A stretch of 64,000 nt of DNA from Acidobacteriota bacterium (GCA_003224525.1 QHZB01000199.1:35093-99092), one strand, 5' to 3'. Shown: positions 9,924 through 20,071, numbered from the stretch's first letter. The notes: a model not told the origin generated them from the sequence alone. Translations and numbers: made by a program.

Positions 9924-10901
9924 TCAGGGTTGCTTCAGCAGCGTCTCCGTCACCAGCAACACTTCCGAGTGGCTCTTTGCGTCAACGTTGTAGTGCACGC
10001 GGTTCGAGCCATCGGCCTTGGCCACCACGACGTCCATGAATTGGCTGGTCTCTTCCGTGGCGCGAACGACGAGGCCGCTCTTCAGGGAAATATAAGTGAT
10101 GATTTCGCCGGCGCCTTTCGCCGTTCCCATGGTCCGCAACTCGTGAAGTTTGAAATCTTCTGGGGTCGCATCCTTCGATGACGATTTCTGTTTGAGCGTT
10201 GCCGTCGTGAGCAGCACCGCACAAGTATCGGGAGGGCCGCTGGAGGCAGAGACATCTCCCATGATCGAAAGCTGGCTTGCCTGGCATGGCTCATCTCTTA
10301 CGTAGCTCGACTCACGCGCCCAATGCAATCCGGCGATCGGCGCTCCCGCCTGTTCCGCTTGCTCCGACTTCCATTTTTCGCCGAACTTCATTCCGTCTGC
10401 GGGAAGCGTCCACGCCAGCGCAAAACGGGCCACCCACTGCTGCCAGGCCTGCTGCTGCTCGGGAAAAAGAGTATCCAGACCTTTTACTTCGTTCACCGAG
10501 CCGTCTGGAGAAATCGTGAAGTCGATGCTCTTGCCATGGGGGTCCACACGCTGTTTATCCCAGTCGGGCTTCTTGTCACCCGGCCTCTTCAACCAGACAC
10601 CGGAGTCCAACGCCAGAAACCGGCCTCGCGCGTGGATCGCCGCCTTGCTGCCCTGCCGTTGCACATCGAGGATCTCCACCCGCAGCAAACCGTGCGCATC
10701 GATCTGAGCCGCGTTCGGCGCCATGGGAGCGACAACTTTGCTTTCGGTCTTAACGGTCTTGTCGCTCTGAAAACGGATGAGGTAGGTGATGGTTTGGCTT
10801 AACTGCAATCTGGGCAGGAGATTGATGCGTCTGTCGCCGGCGCAGAGAGTGGCAACGGCAAGAAGGAACAACCCGGCAATCCGTTGTAGTTGGTGTCTCA
10901 T
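9924..10901 (-). CDS. Secreted hypothetical protein
   Basis: 325 aa with an N-terminal signal-like segment (MRHQLQRIAGLFLLAVATLC). The mature part looks beta-rich, with no recognised catalytic motif and four cysteines. Proteins of this shape, ending with a statement-like repeat of beta strands (EIITYISLKSGLVVRATEET), occur in Acidobacteria without known function. It lies between uvrB and an S9 peptidase on the same strand with gaps of about 70-100 nt, so cotranscription is possible but not shown. I do not recognise a domain. Confidence 0.75.
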   Translation of the reverse strand: MRHQLQRIAGLFLLAVATLCAGDRRINLLPRLQLSQTITYLIRFQSDKTVKTESKVVAPMAPNAAQIDAHGLLRVEILDVQRQGSKAAIHARGRFLALDSGVWLKRPGDKKPDWDKQRVDPHGKSIDFTISPDGSVNEVKGLDTLFPEQQQAWQQWVARFALAWTLPADGMKFGEKWKSEQAEQAGAPIAGLHWARESSYVRDEPCQASQLSIMGDVSASSGPPDTCAVLLTTATLKQKSSSKDATPEDFKLHELRTMGTAKGAGEIITYISLKSGLVVRATEETSQFMDVVVAKADGSNRVHYNVDAKSHSEVLLVTETLLKQP

Positions 10902-10970
10902 GATATCTGCTACCGCTCCGCGAGTCTTCGGAGACCTTTCTGCGCGCGATCACTGGGAACAAATGGGTTT

Positions 10971-13076
10971 TCAATTTCCGGGAGTCTTGAAATGCCGATC
11001 GAAGAAATCGCTCGCCGCGTGATACGCCGCGAGCCAAGTCCGGTGCAGAAGAAAATCATGAATCTCGTCAGGGAAAACCAACTGATCGAAGGACACGCCT
11101 TGTTTGCGCAGCGCCTCGGCCAGGTCGACCATCTCGGCGAAGGGGACGTTGCGATCATCGTCGCCTTGAATCAAAAGCACCGGGGAGCGCCAAGTGCTAA
11201 CGGAGGAAAGAGGTGAGGACTCCCAGGCTAACCGCGCGGCGTCCGTGCGCTCGTTGGGCTTGTAAGCGGCCATGAAGTTAGGGATTTCCGTGTTCCAGTC
11301 GTGCACGCCGTGAATGTCCACGCCAGCAGCAAACAAATCCGAGGCGCGGGCAAGCCCAAGAGCGGTGAGATAGCCGCCGTAGCTACCGCCCCAGAGCCCG
11401 ATGCGGCGGGGGTCCACGTCCGAGCGGGCGCGAAGATAAACGCCCGCGCCCTGGACGTCGTTGAACTCGCTGGCGCCCATCGCGCCGTAATTGAGGGCTT
11501 CGCGAAAATCGAGGCCGTAGCCAATTCCGCTGCGATAGTTCACGGAGAGCACAACATAGCCGCGGCTCGCAAGGTATTGATTCAGGGCGTAAGCATTACT
11601 GTAGTAGAACATATAGTGCCAGCCGAGGAGCATCTGGCGGCGCGACCCACCGTGGAAGAACACGATGGCGGGATGGCGCGCAGCTTCGCTTGCATTCGAC
11701 GGCAGGAAGAGCTGGCCGTGAATCTGCATGCCGTCAGCGGCGGAGAAAATTACCTGCTGAGGAGTGACCAGCGCGCGGGAAGGAAAATCCGAAGGAGCAG
11801 TTTCGGGAGCGAGGTCGCGGAGTTCACCTTTGCCCGTAAGGATCGCCGGACGCATGGGAGTTTGGGCGTCGGAATGGAGCACGAGGACAGTGCGATTGTC
11901 GCTCGCAATCACCGGTTCGGTTTCGATGCCGCTGCCGGTGGTCACTGCTGCCGGACGTTCCCCTGAGGGGGAAACCCGCCAGACGTGACGGCGGTCAATG
12001 TCATCCTGGTTCGAGGAGAAAATAATCTCTTCGCGGTTCGCGCTCATCGAGACGCATTCCACTTCGAAATTTCCCGGCGTGAGCAGCTTGGCCGTTGCTC
12101 CGCTTGCGGAGACGGAGTATAGATGCAACCAGCCATCGCGTTCCCAGGGGAAGACGATCTGGCCTCGCGCGTCCCATAGCAACTGATTGTTCGAGACAAC
12201 CTCGTGAAAAGCGCTGCCTCGGCCCGTTTCCGCGCGCCAGATTTCGCGCCCCTTGCCGGTCACGGCATCGGCAATTCGAATGGACCACGGCTGTCCATCG
12301 CGCCGCGGGCTGAATGGCAGGCGGCCTTTCGAAGCCGGGATTCGAAGGAAGGCGATCTGCCGGCTGTCGGGCGACCATGCCGGCTCCCGGTCCGTGTCCA
12401 CACTTGGATCCAGATAAATGAGCGACTTGGCGGCAAGGTCGTAAACACCGATGAAAGCGTGGTCGCCGCGGCGGCTGACGAACGCCAGTTTCGAACCATC
12501 GGCCGACCAGCGCAGATCGCTGGACTCGCCGTTCGCATGAATCAATTGCTCCGACTTGGCACCGCCGTTGAGCTTCGCGAGCCAGACTTGACTCTTCAAA
12601 ATAAAGGCGACATCGTCTCGCTTGGGGGAGAGAGCGGGCGAGTGGCCTTCACCGAGGAGCTTCGTCTCGCCGGTCTCGATAGAGAGCGCCCAGATGCCCT
12701 GTTCGACTCCCTGCGGGGAACTTTGCGCATTGGGATACGGCCGGTTTAGAAATTCGAGGTCGCCTCCGCGCGTGTAAACGATCGTCGCCGCATCAGCAGA
12801 CCAGCTCAATTGACCGAGGTCCTGACCATCGGCTTCTTTGTAGGAAGTGGCTTGCCGCACTTTGTAACTTCCATCCGCCGCCGGTTCGGCAACCCAGAGA
12901 TTGCGGCGGCCTTGCGCGTTGAACACCCACGCCACGCGTCCCTTAGCGGGCGCAGCGGTAAGCTCCGTCGGGAACGGCGCGCTCATCACCTGTTCCAGCG
13001 TGAAGGGTTTCTGCGCGTTCGCCCGCGGCAACACCATCAGCAGAACTGCTGCACACAACAGCGCATGACGCTTCAT
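10971..13076 (-). CDS. S9 family prolyl oligopeptidase-type serine peptidase, secreted
   Basis: 701 aa. A signal peptide (MKRHALLCAAVLLMVLPRANA) is followed by a beta-propeller built of WD40-like/TolB-like blades (LSWSADAATIVYTRGGDLEF, DLRWSADGSKLAFVSRRGDH, PAWSPDSRQIAFLR) up to about residue 440. A C-terminal alpha/beta hydrolase domain carries the nucleophile in GLWGGSYGGYL (Ser about 565), the Asp in QGDDDRNVPF (about 640) and the His in DEIHDF (about 673). This is a dipeptidyl/acylaminoacyl-peptidase-like enzyme acting on short peptides, probably in the periplasm. Its RBS region (gggagggaaa) precedes the ATG at 13076. Confidence 0.92.
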   Translation of the reverse strand: MKRHALLCAAVLLMVLPRANAQKPFTLEQVMSAPFPTELTAAPAKGRVAWVFNAQGRRNLWVAEPAADGSYKVRQATSYKEADGQDLGQLSWSADAATIVYTRGGDLEFLNRPYPNAQSSPQGVEQGIWALSIETGETKLLGEGHSPALSPKRDDVAFILKSQVWLAKLNGGAKSEQLIHANGESSDLRWSADGSKLAFVSRRGDHAFIGVYDLAAKSLIYLDPSVDTDREPAWSPDSRQIAFLRIPASKGRLPFSPRRDGQPWSIRIADAVTGKGREIWRAETGRGSAFHEVVSNNQLLWDARGQIVFPWERDGWLHLYSVSASGATAKLLTPGNFEVECVSMSANREEIIFSSNQDDIDRRHVWRVSPSGERPAAVTTGSGIETEPVIASDNRTVLVLHSDAQTPMRPAILTGKGELRDLAPETAPSDFPSRALVTPQQVIFSAADGMQIHGQLFLPSNASEAARHPAIVFFHGGSRRQMLLGWHYMFYYSNAYALNQYLASRGYVVLSVNYRSGIGYGLDFREALNYGAMGASEFNDVQGAGVYLRARSDVDPRRIGLWGGSYGGYLTALGLARASDLFAAGVDIHGVHDWNTEIPNFMAAYKPNERTDAARLAWESSPLSSVSTWRSPVLLIQGDDDRNVPFAEMVDLAEALRKQGVSFDQLVFPDEIHDFLLHRTWLAAYHAASDFFDRHFKTPGN

Positions 13077-13128
13077 CGATCGTTTCCCTCCCAGCCTAAA
13101 GAATCCTCTTCATTCATAAATCCGACGG

Positions 13129-15756
13129 TCAATCCGCCGGCTGCCGGACGCCTGCCTTTTCCACCGAGATTTTTGGGCCATCGAGCGGTCCTGAAATCTT
13201 GAGCACGTGTCCAGCTCCGAAATCACTCGCCCTGCGGTCTTTGCTTTTTGGCGCGCTCGCGGTTTCGATCGACAAGTCGGCGTTTCGCGCGAAGCTGAGT
13301 GTTCCATTCACCAGCGTCAACTGCTTCCCGCCATCGAGCCGGAAGTCCTCCAGCAGGATGCTGCTGTCCTGCAAAAGAAGTGAGACTTCTCCCGCGGCCC
13401 AACGCGAGACGCCCGTGTGTACGGCTCCGTCCGCGACGCTCGCGTTTACGTCCCACCCGCGAAACTCCACCTGGTTCAAATGAAACTCGCCGCGACCGGC
13501 CAGCTTTCCCAGGAGTTCGTCGCGGCCCACACCTTGGGTTTTCACCTGCAAGGTCCCCGACGCTACGCCGCCCAAGCGCTCCGCAATTCGCCCCGTCCCC
13601 GGCAGTTGCGCCAGGTTCACGCGTTCCAATTCCGCGGCGATCTCATAGACGGGCCTTGGCAAGAACTTCGCATCGATTTTTGCTCGCACTTTGCCGCCCG
13701 CCCATTCTGCCTGGGCTTCACGCACCTCGAGTTGGAGATCATGGAGGGATCCCTTGGCCAGCACTTGTTCCAGCTTCAACTTTTCGATCGTCAATTGCGC
13801 GATGCCCAGTTCGCCTTCCGCATTCACGCGGCGGACCAGTTCACTCGCCGGGGTGCTGGGCGCCGATCCTCCAAGCAGGGGGGGCAAAAGCCGCTGCAAC
13901 CAGCTTGGCCGTGCTCTCGGCCCAACCCAGCGATCCAGGTCGGCGGCGTTCAACTGGTCGGCGTACAGATGAAATTTCCAGTTCGCGCCATTTTCTCCCT
14001 CGGTTCTTGCCGTTTCCTCGATATTGCCCGTCCACGTCCCGCCAAAGCCTTGGACTTTCATCAGGCGCGCGACGCGCCGCCCGTCGATCCAATCCAACTC
14101 GCTTTCGGAAATTTCCAGCGGCTGGTTCAACCCTGCCACAGTCAAATTTGCTTTGGTAAAGCCAATCCTGCCATTCCACCGGCCGGTGAGCGGCTGTTTC
14201 CACTCCCACTTCGCGATTGCCGCCGCCTGGCCGTTCAATTCCCAGCCATGATTCAGCTGGCGCCCGAACGCCGCAGATAATTTCAGAAAATCTTCTACCT
14301 TGTTGAAGTTTCCCTCGACGCTGATGCTGCCTGCCCGCGTGTTCAGATCGTGCGCAAACGTCAGTTCGGCGGCGTTTTCCATGGCCAGCGCCGCGCGCCG
14401 CCGCTTCGGCGCCACTACGTCGCGAATTTCGCCTCCAAGAGCAACGCGCACCGGCCCAATCGTCAGCATGCCCCGCTCGCGGCCTCCGCTCACGGGACCG
14501 ATTCGAACGGGCTCCGCAAAACCCGGCACTTTCACGATTCCTCCGCTGCTAGAGAGCGCCATCGACTCCAGTACGAGTGGCCACCCGCGCACGATCATCG
14601 CGCCGGTAAAATACTGTTCCGCCGTCACACCCTCCGCCACGTCCGGATGAAACGCGCGATACCAGGCCAACAAGTCCGACTCCTGAATGCCCATCGAGTC
14701 CAGCCGCAATTCCACCGAGGGTGTACTCCCGCCAACGAGACGGAACATACCGCGGAGATTCGATCTCGTTCCCTCCACGGCAATTTCCTCTCCGACCACG
14801 GTGCCCGCGCCAACGTTCCAGCGGCCTTTGACACTCACGTTCAGACGGGGATTATCGGAACGTTCCGTCAAATCCCATCGATGCATCTGCACGGCGCGTC
14901 CTTCGACCGTGAACCTCCAGTCTCCGGGCCCATCTTCCTTCGCGAGCCCGCTTTTCGCCCTGGCATCCAGCGCAAACACGCCGCGCAAACCGTAATCCTG
15001 CCCGCGGAACAGCCGGAAGACGTCCGCCATGGACGCCTCGCTCCAGTGCAGAGTAATTTCTGCGGGCTGCAGCCGTGTCGAAGTCCCCGCCACGTCGCCG
15101 AGCACCTTGATCGATCCTACTGACTGCAGCGAGACTCCACTCCGCCAGGGTTGGGCCTCCAACTGCAGTTGCCAGCGCCCGGGCGAGATCTGCTCCACGT
15201 TCCCCGAAACAGCCGTGAACGCAAATGGCAACTTATCATCCCCGGTCTTAAAGTTGATGCGACCTTCATCGAATTCTATTTTTTCCAGCCGATTCACGGG
15301 AGCGACCGGCGGGGGCGGTCCATAAACGCGCCCGCTTTGCGCAGGATTGGCCATTGCCGGTGGCAGCCACCTCTCCAGATTCCAGCGGCCTTCCGAATTC
15401 CGGACCAGGATCAGGCTCGGCTGCTTCAGCGACATGGTTCCAAATTCAAAATGGCCTCTCAGCAGACCCATCCACCGCAGACCGGCGCTCAGGTGCTCCG
15501 CACGGAGAAAGTATTCCTGGCCGAACGCGGGGTCCTCACCCACGCTCACACGGTGGGCATCCAGCTGCGGACTTGGCAGAATCCGCACGTCGAAACTGGC
15601 GACCTCCACGGGCCGTCCGAATGCTCTTTCCAGGTGTGTTACAAGGTACGCATGCACGCGGTGGGTCCGCGCCAGAAGAGACACCCCGGCCTGCAAGACG
15701 ATGATGAGAACTACGATCACCAGCGCCGGTTTCCACCACTTTTGCGGCTTGCTCAT
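13129..15756 (-). CDS. AsmA-like inner-membrane-anchored protein
   Basis: 875 aa. A single N-terminal membrane anchor (WKPALVIVVLIIVLQAGVSL) is followed by the AsmA opening THLERAFGRPVEVASFDVRI and a long beta-rich periplasmic body. The C-terminal AsmA-like region contains GRGEFHLNQVEFRGWDV and LDGGKQLTLVNGTLSFARNA. AsmA/TamB-type proteins span the periplasm and are implicated in phospholipid or envelope homeostasis; the exact role here is unknown. It is longer than E. coli AsmA. It lies upstream of the S9 peptidase on the same strand (52 nt) and downstream of lepB (112 nt). Confidence 0.85.
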   Translation of the reverse strand: MSKPQKWWKPALVIVVLIIVLQAGVSLLARTHRVHAYLVTHLERAFGRPVEVASFDVRILPSPQLDAHRVSVGEDPAFGQEYFLRAEHLSAGLRWMGLLRGHFEFGTMSLKQPSLILVRNSEGRWNLERWLPPAMANPAQSGRVYGPPPPVAPVNRLEKIEFDEGRINFKTGDDKLPFAFTAVSGNVEQISPGRWQLQLEAQPWRSGVSLQSVGSIKVLGDVAGTSTRLQPAEITLHWSEASMADVFRLFRGQDYGLRGVFALDARAKSGLAKEDGPGDWRFTVEGRAVQMHRWDLTERSDNPRLNVSVKGRWNVGAGTVVGEEIAVEGTRSNLRGMFRLVGGSTPSVELRLDSMGIQESDLLAWYRAFHPDVAEGVTAEQYFTGAMIVRGWPLVLESMALSSSGGIVKVPGFAEPVRIGPVSGGRERGMLTIGPVRVALGGEIRDVVAPKRRRAALAMENAAELTFAHDLNTRAGSISVEGNFNKVEDFLKLSAAFGRQLNHGWELNGQAAAIAKWEWKQPLTGRWNGRIGFTKANLTVAGLNQPLEISESELDWIDGRRVARLMKVQGFGGTWTGNIEETARTEGENGANWKFHLYADQLNAADLDRWVGPRARPSWLQRLLPPLLGGSAPSTPASELVRRVNAEGELGIAQLTIEKLKLEQVLAKGSLHDLQLEVREAQAEWAGGKVRAKIDAKFLPRPVYEIAAELERVNLAQLPGTGRIAERLGGVASGTLQVKTQGVGRDELLGKLAGRGEFHLNQVEFRGWDVNASVADGAVHTGVSRWAAGEVSLLLQDSSILLEDFRLDGGKQLTLVNGTLSFARNADLSIETASAPKSKDRRASDFGAGHVLKISGPLDGPKISVEKAGVRQPAD

Positions 15757-15868
15757 CTCGCTCGGAAGTTTCGCAGACTCACGCGCAAAAAGGTAGGGGT
15801 GTGCCGGTGTTCTGATTGAAGCGAAGAGATTTGTTCGCTCCCTGGTTTCTTTATCTTGGAATGAAATC

Positions 15869-16675
15869 CTAATGCACGGTATGGAGCATCCGGCCCCATC
15901 GCGTTCGAGAAGGCAGATGAACCAGCGTTTGAAGAATGCCGGTCAATCGTGACCAAAACGTGGTATCACCGCTATAGTCGCTGCTTTTCGCTTCCACCGA
16001 CCAGTAAATCAAGAAGGGCCGCCCCATGATGGCATCACGATCAACAAATCCCCAGTAGCGGCTGTCCTGACTGTGATCGCGGTTGTCACCCATGGCGAAA
16101 TACCTCCCGGGCGGAACGACAATCTCGTCACCCTGAACATACTTGCGGATCTCAGGGCGCCATTCAGGAATCGCATTGAGCGAAATCATCTGGCCTCTAA
16201 TGGAAGGGAAGGAATAGTTGAACGGATCGTACGATGCCGACGAATCATGAACCGCATACGGTTCATACAAGCGCTTCCCGTCAATGAACACATCCCCGTC
16301 GATCAGTTTCAAGTGATCTCCAGGCAAGCCGATGACACGCTTCACGAAATGCTGGTGATCCGCGTAGGGGTATTTGAAAACGATAATGTCGCCGCGTTCC
16401 AGTTGGCGGTACGGAAGCAGTTTTTCATACCAGGCGCCGGTGCCGCCGAAAATAAACTTATTCACCAGCAAGTGGTCGCCGATCAGCAGGGTGCCCTCCA
16501 TCGATGCCGACGGAATTTTGAAGGCCTGTACGATGAAACTTGTGCCGAAGAGCGCCAGAATCACCGTCACCAGCAGTGATTCCAGATATTCGGAAATCGT
16601 GGTCTGGTCCGCGTGGCGCTCCTGTTTTTTTTCCGGCGCCTGTTCTTCGATTTCTGTCACTGTCTCGTCCGGCAT
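15869..16675 (-). CDS. lepB: Signal peptidase I
   Basis: 268 aa, S26A family, cleaving signal peptides at the outer face of the inner membrane. A charged, Lys/Glu-rich N-terminal tail precedes one membrane helix (LESLLVTVILALFGTSFIVQ). The catalytic Ser is in KIPSASMEGTL (Ser58) and the general-base Lys in HFVKRVIGLPGD (Lys112). Box D is GDVFIDGK and box E is GDNRDHSQDSRYWGFV. It follows rnc by 6 nt, so the two are probably one operon, an arrangement seen in many bacteria. Confidence 0.97.
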   Translation of the reverse strand: MPDETVTEIEEQAPEKKQERHADQTTISEYLESLLVTVILALFGTSFIVQAFKIPSASMEGTLLIGDHLLVNKFIFGGTGAWYEKLLPYRQLERGDIIVFKYPYADHQHFVKRVIGLPGDHLKLIDGDVFIDGKRLYEPYAVHDSSASYDPFNYSFPSIRGQMISLNAIPEWRPEIRKYVQGDEIVVPPGRYFAMGDNRDHSQDSRYWGFVDRDAIMGRPFLIYWSVEAKSSDYSGDTTFWSRLTGILQTLVHLPSRTRWGRMLHTVH

Positions 16676-16681
16676 TCCGCC

Positions 16682-17431
16682 TCAGCCTTTCGCTTCCGCG
16701 CGTTCGAGTTGTTCCAAGGCGCTCCGTGCCGCACGTTGCTCCGCCTCTTTTTTCGTGCTGCCTTCGCCTGTTGCCATGCATTCCCCGTCAATCCAAACCT
16801 CGATTTGGAAAACCTTTTGGTGGTCGGGACCGCTTTCTCCGGCCACGCGATATTCCGCCGTTGCTTGCCCTCGACCCTGCAAGAGTTCCTGCAAGGCGGA
16901 TTTGCGATCAGACTCCGAGATGCGCTCACCGCGCTCCTCGAGCGCCTGCTCGAACAGCACCTTTCGCAACACCTCGCGCACGGCACTCAGTCCGCCATCG
17001 AGGTAAACCGCAGCCACTACTGCTTCGAACGCATCGGCCAGCAGCGTCTGCTTGTCCCGCCCGCCGGTTTTCTCCTCCCCGCGCCCTACCCGCAGGTGCT
17101 CCCCAAGGCGGAGCCGGCGCGCCGCCGCCTCCAGGGAGCCTGCATTTACGATCCGCGCGCGGCTCTTGGAAAGCTGCCCTTCGCTCCACTCCGGAAAAGT
17201 CGCCAGGAGATATTCGCTCGCAAGCAGCTCGAGGACGGCATCTCCGAGGAACTCCAGCCGCTCATTGTCCCGGGGAAGCAAGGCAGAGACAGGCTCTTCG
17301 GCGCCTGTTGCGCGCAATTCGGGGACTGCTGAACTGTGCGTCAGCGCCCTCTCGAGGAGTTCTTTTGTTGAAAACTTGTATCCCAAACACTCCTCAAACG
17401 CTCCGTCTGCGATCCGGATATCTTCTTGCAT
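16682..17431 (-). CDS. rnc: Ribonuclease III
   Basis: 249 aa from the chosen start. The RNase III signature is NERLEFLGDAVL, with the second acidic site DAFEAVVAAVYLDGG. A C-terminal double-stranded RNA-binding domain ends with GEGSTKKEAEQRAARSALEQ. It processes rRNA precursors and structured RNAs. The start at 17431 (MQEDIRIADGAFEECLGYKF) is preferred because an in-frame start at 17554 would overlap the upstream TPR gene and adds no homology. It ends 6 nt before lepB and starts 27 nt after the TPR gene stop. Confidence 0.96.
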   Translation of the reverse strand: MQEDIRIADGAFEECLGYKFSTKELLERALTHSSAVPELRATGAEEPVSALLPRDNERLEFLGDAVLELLASEYLLATFPEWSEGQLSKSRARIVNAGSLEAAARRLRLGEHLRVGRGEEKTGGRDKQTLLADAFEAVVAAVYLDGGLSAVREVLRKVLFEQALEERGERISESDRKSALQELLQGRGQATAEYRVAGESGPDHQKVFQIEVWIDGECMATGEGSTKKEAEQRAARSALEQLERAEAKG

Positions 17432-17457
17432 AAATTCCGCCTTGCCGGCGGTCTGGC

Positions 17458-18333
17458 TCACTTCGGCGCGCTCAGTTGCGTCGCGCCAAGCTTTTTCGCA
17501 TCTTCGGCCTGAGTCTTGCAGGTCCCCTGCATGGGCCCCGTCATGGCTGCGCATTTGTTGAAGGCCGCCACCGCATCATCGAAGTGTGAAGTGATCTTGT
17601 TTGTTATACCTAATAGATAGTAATTCACGGGGTCCGGATTCGGATCAATCTTCACGGCTTGCTCGAGCTCCGGAATCGCTTCTGCATGCTTCCCTCGCCG
17701 CACGTAGACCAATCCCAAACCGCTATGGGCCATTGCCAGCGCTTGATTCCTCGCTGACGCAAAAGCTTCCTCGGTCATGTTCTCTGGCCTGGAGAGCGTC
17801 GGCGCAATCTCGATGGCTTGTTTGGAATACTGTTCCGCTTTGGCCAGCACCTGCATGGCATCGGGGGCACTCGACTTCCAGCTCCGAGGCAGCGTCTGCC
17901 CCATCAACGCTAGCGTCGATACGTCACTTGGAGTCAAGGCAATCTCTTTTTCTCCAACTTCCTGCATCTTTTGCATGTTTCCAACTTGCACGTACGCGAA
18001 AGTCAAGGCGCCATACACGGGCGGCCTGTACCGGCTCTCGGGATATTTCTGGAGAAATGCTTCACCGGTCTCAATCTTCTTCGCAGCATCATTCGGATTC
18101 ACGGCTTGAAAAGCCTTGTACGCAGCCTCTTCTTCGGCATTCACCGGCGCCGGTACGTCCAGCGTCAGAGGTGTAACCTCCGGGGTCTTCGGTTTGTCGC
18201 TCGGCTGCGCCGGAGGCTGGCTCTTACTTCCCTGGCCCTGCTGCGAACCCTGCCCCGCTGCAACTCCGCTCGCACATACTAGCAATCCCGCGATGGTTAC
18301 CGCTCCCAACCAGATATTCCACGTCTTTCTCAT
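17458..18333 (-). CDS. Secreted tetratricopeptide-repeat protein
   Basis: 291 aa from the start at 18333 (MRKTWNIWLGAVTIAGLLVC), which gives a clean signal peptide; an in-frame ATG at 18363 would add ten charged residues. A Gln/Pro/Ser-rich linker (about 28-60) leads to TPR-like helices, including AYKAFQAVNPNDAAKKIETG and HAEAIPELEQAVKIDPNPDP. It is probably a periplasmic scaffold; no enzymatic motif is visible. It sits just upstream of rnc-lepB (27 nt) and may be cotranscribed with them. Confidence 0.82.
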   Translation of the reverse strand: MRKTWNIWLGAVTIAGLLVCASGVAAGQGSQQGQGSKSQPPAQPSDKPKTPEVTPLTLDVPAPVNAEEEAAYKAFQAVNPNDAAKKIETGEAFLQKYPESRYRPPVYGALTFAYVQVGNMQKMQEVGEKEIALTPSDVSTLALMGQTLPRSWKSSAPDAMQVLAKAEQYSKQAIEIAPTLSRPENMTEEAFASARNQALAMAHSGLGLVYVRRGKHAEAIPELEQAVKIDPNPDPVNYYLLGITNKITSHFDDAVAAFNKCAAMTGPMQGTCKTQAEDAKKLGATQLSAPK

Positions 18334-18430
18334 CCCTTTTCTCCTCGTTCCTTCTTCCTTCACCCGGTCTTCGTAAAGGGAGCCACCTCAGCTCATCAGC
18401 CAACTCCGCCGGGCAAGAATCGACCTTTGT

Positions 18431-20071
18431 TCACGGTCGCGCTATAGGTTTATCTCCGGCAAACACCGCTAGCCCCTTTTGCGCCGCTTGCTTGGCCTGC
18501 TCCGGCCCGCCTTCCACGCTCAGCACGGACTGATATTCCATCTTTGCTACTTCAGAATTCCCTTCATCATCGTAAATCCGGGCCAGGTAGACGTGCGACC
18601 ACGCCAGCACCATGGGATCTTGAGTCGCCGCATGTTCACCGGCGGTCAGGCGCCCGAATACCTGCTTGGCTCTTGCCGCATCGTGATCCAGGAGCGCCAC
18701 CAATCCAATTCCGTACCACGCCCGCGCTTGATCCGGATATTTCGTCAGAACTTTTTGAAACGATGTCTCCGCCGCGCGGGGATTTTTTTCCGCGATCCGC
18801 CGCTCCCCCTCCGTCAGCGCCGTAATGACCTCTCGATCATTCGGCACCGTCGGCGGCGCCGCGCTTCTCCGGCGCGCCACTTCTTCACCCGCTGTTTCGT
18901 CCACCAGCTTGGTCGTTTCGGACGGCGCAAATTTCACCGCCGCCAGCCGCTTCGTTTCACCTCCTACATCAATGGCCCTCACCAAATCCGGGAAAAAGAG
19001 CTTCATCGACGGTTCGGAGTTTTCGAATTTGGGCAGCGCCACGAAGAGCGGTTTCACCAGAACGTACCCGTCTTCATCGTCCCGGCTCATAGCCGCCTCC
19101 CGTTCGCCGGGGGACATGCGCTTCAGTTTCAGTTCCACCGCGCGCACCGTGCATTCCGCAAAGTACGACGCATAGTCGTCCTTTAACTCCGGCGCCAGAC
19201 GCGGCGCGGCAGCGGCCTTCTCAAATAACGGACGCTTTACTGCCGTCACGTGGGGATACATCATCGGCAGCGGGTCCAGGAGGAAGTGCAGAAACGCATG
19301 ACGGACGACGTCCGCCGGAATCTCTTCTCCTCCGCTCAGCACTAGCGCATAGTGATCCCCAAAATTTCTTACGTTGGTGATACCACCCACCAGCGGCTCG
19401 ACAACGACTGCAAATGTCCGCGGCCCGGACGGCTCGAGGATTTCACGCAGATATCCGGACGCGACGAAAACAATCTGCGATACCGGATCGTGCAACCGCT
19501 CGACTTCGCGGCTATAAATCGGCTGCACTTGCCGCCACAGTTGCCCGATTTTCTGTTCTTGATAATAGTTCGAAAGGATCTCGCTGAAACCCCCGAGCGC
19601 AATGAGGTCCGGTGGCAACTCATCCCGCCTCAAAACCGGCTGAAACGCGGGCGCGGGCCCAGACACCAGGCCAAACCACAAATACCTTGAGAGCGTCGCC
19701 CCGGGATCCCGCAGCTCATGCTGCCGGTAAAACTCCCGCACCGCTTCCACCGCGGGACCTTGTTGCTGCCGCAAGCGCTCCCGCATCTGCGCCCGGAACG
19801 CCGTCCAATTGTCGGAGCTGAAGTTCGATTCGAAACCCGCTGCCAGCAGCGCGCAAATCGTTGTAAACATCGCCTCGCTGCCGTCCACACTTACGGTGCC
19901 CTGCGGAGCACTCCTCGTGCGCGGTCGTGGCGCAGGCGTCTGCGCCCCTGTGGGCGTTTGTGTTTGCATTTGCGCTGGTACTGGCGCGGGCGCCTGAGCG
20001 TGCCCAGCCGCCGGTAGGGCCATCACCGCGCACAATCCAATCAACAGCATCTGTCGTTGAAGTTTTTTCAT
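18431..20071 (-). CDS. Secreted protein with C-terminal TPRs, unknown function
   Basis: 546 aa from 20071 (MKKLQRQMLLIGLCAVMALP), which gives a signal peptide ending near AGHAQ. A Pro/Gln/Thr-rich linker follows, then a large domain (about 60-430) that I do not recognise, with conserved-looking segments LPPDLIALGGFSEILSNYYQ and DVVRHAFLHFLLDPLPMMYP. The C-terminal 110 residues hold TPRs (NPRAAETSFQKVLTKYPDQA, RAWYGIGLVALLDHDAARAK). The segment HAFLHFLLDP resembles a degenerate metallopeptidase helix but lacks HExxH, so no activity is claimed. Confidence 0.78.
   Translation of the reverse strand: MKKLQRQMLLIGLCAVMALPAAGHAQAPAPVPAQMQTQTPTGAQTPAPRPRTRSAPQGTVSVDGSEAMFTTICALLAAGFESNFSSDNWTAFRAQMRERLRQQQGPAVEAVREFYRQHELRDPGATLSRYLWFGLVSGPAPAFQPVLRRDELPPDLIALGGFSEILSNYYQEQKIGQLWRQVQPIYSREVERLHDPVSQIVFVASGYLREILEPSGPRTFAVVVEPLVGGITNVRNFGDHYALVLSGGEEIPADVVRHAFLHFLLDPLPMMYPHVTAVKRPLFEKAAAAPRLAPELKDDYASYFAECTVRAVELKLKRMSPGEREAAMSRDDEDGYVLVKPLFVALPKFENSEPSMKLFFPDLVRAIDVGGETKRLAAVKFAPSETTKLVDETAGEEVARRRSAAPPTVPNDREVITALTEGERRIAEKNPRAAETSFQKVLTKYPDQARAWYGIGLVALLDHDAARAKQVFGRLTAGEHAATQDPMVLAWSHVYLARIYDDEGNSEVAKMEYQSVLSVEGGPEQAKQAAQKGLAVFAGDKPIARP

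Noticed and set aside
8394..10181. 595-codon plus-strand ORF opposite uvrB
   Set aside because: It lies wholly antisense to a full-length, motif-complete uvrB. Long open antisense frames are expected from codon bias in GC-rich DNA; its His/Arg-rich product has no homology.
17432..17554. Upstream start for RNase III at 17554
   Set aside because: It would overlap the preceding TPR gene by about 100 bp and adds 41 residues without homology; MQEDIR at 17431 fits the family start.
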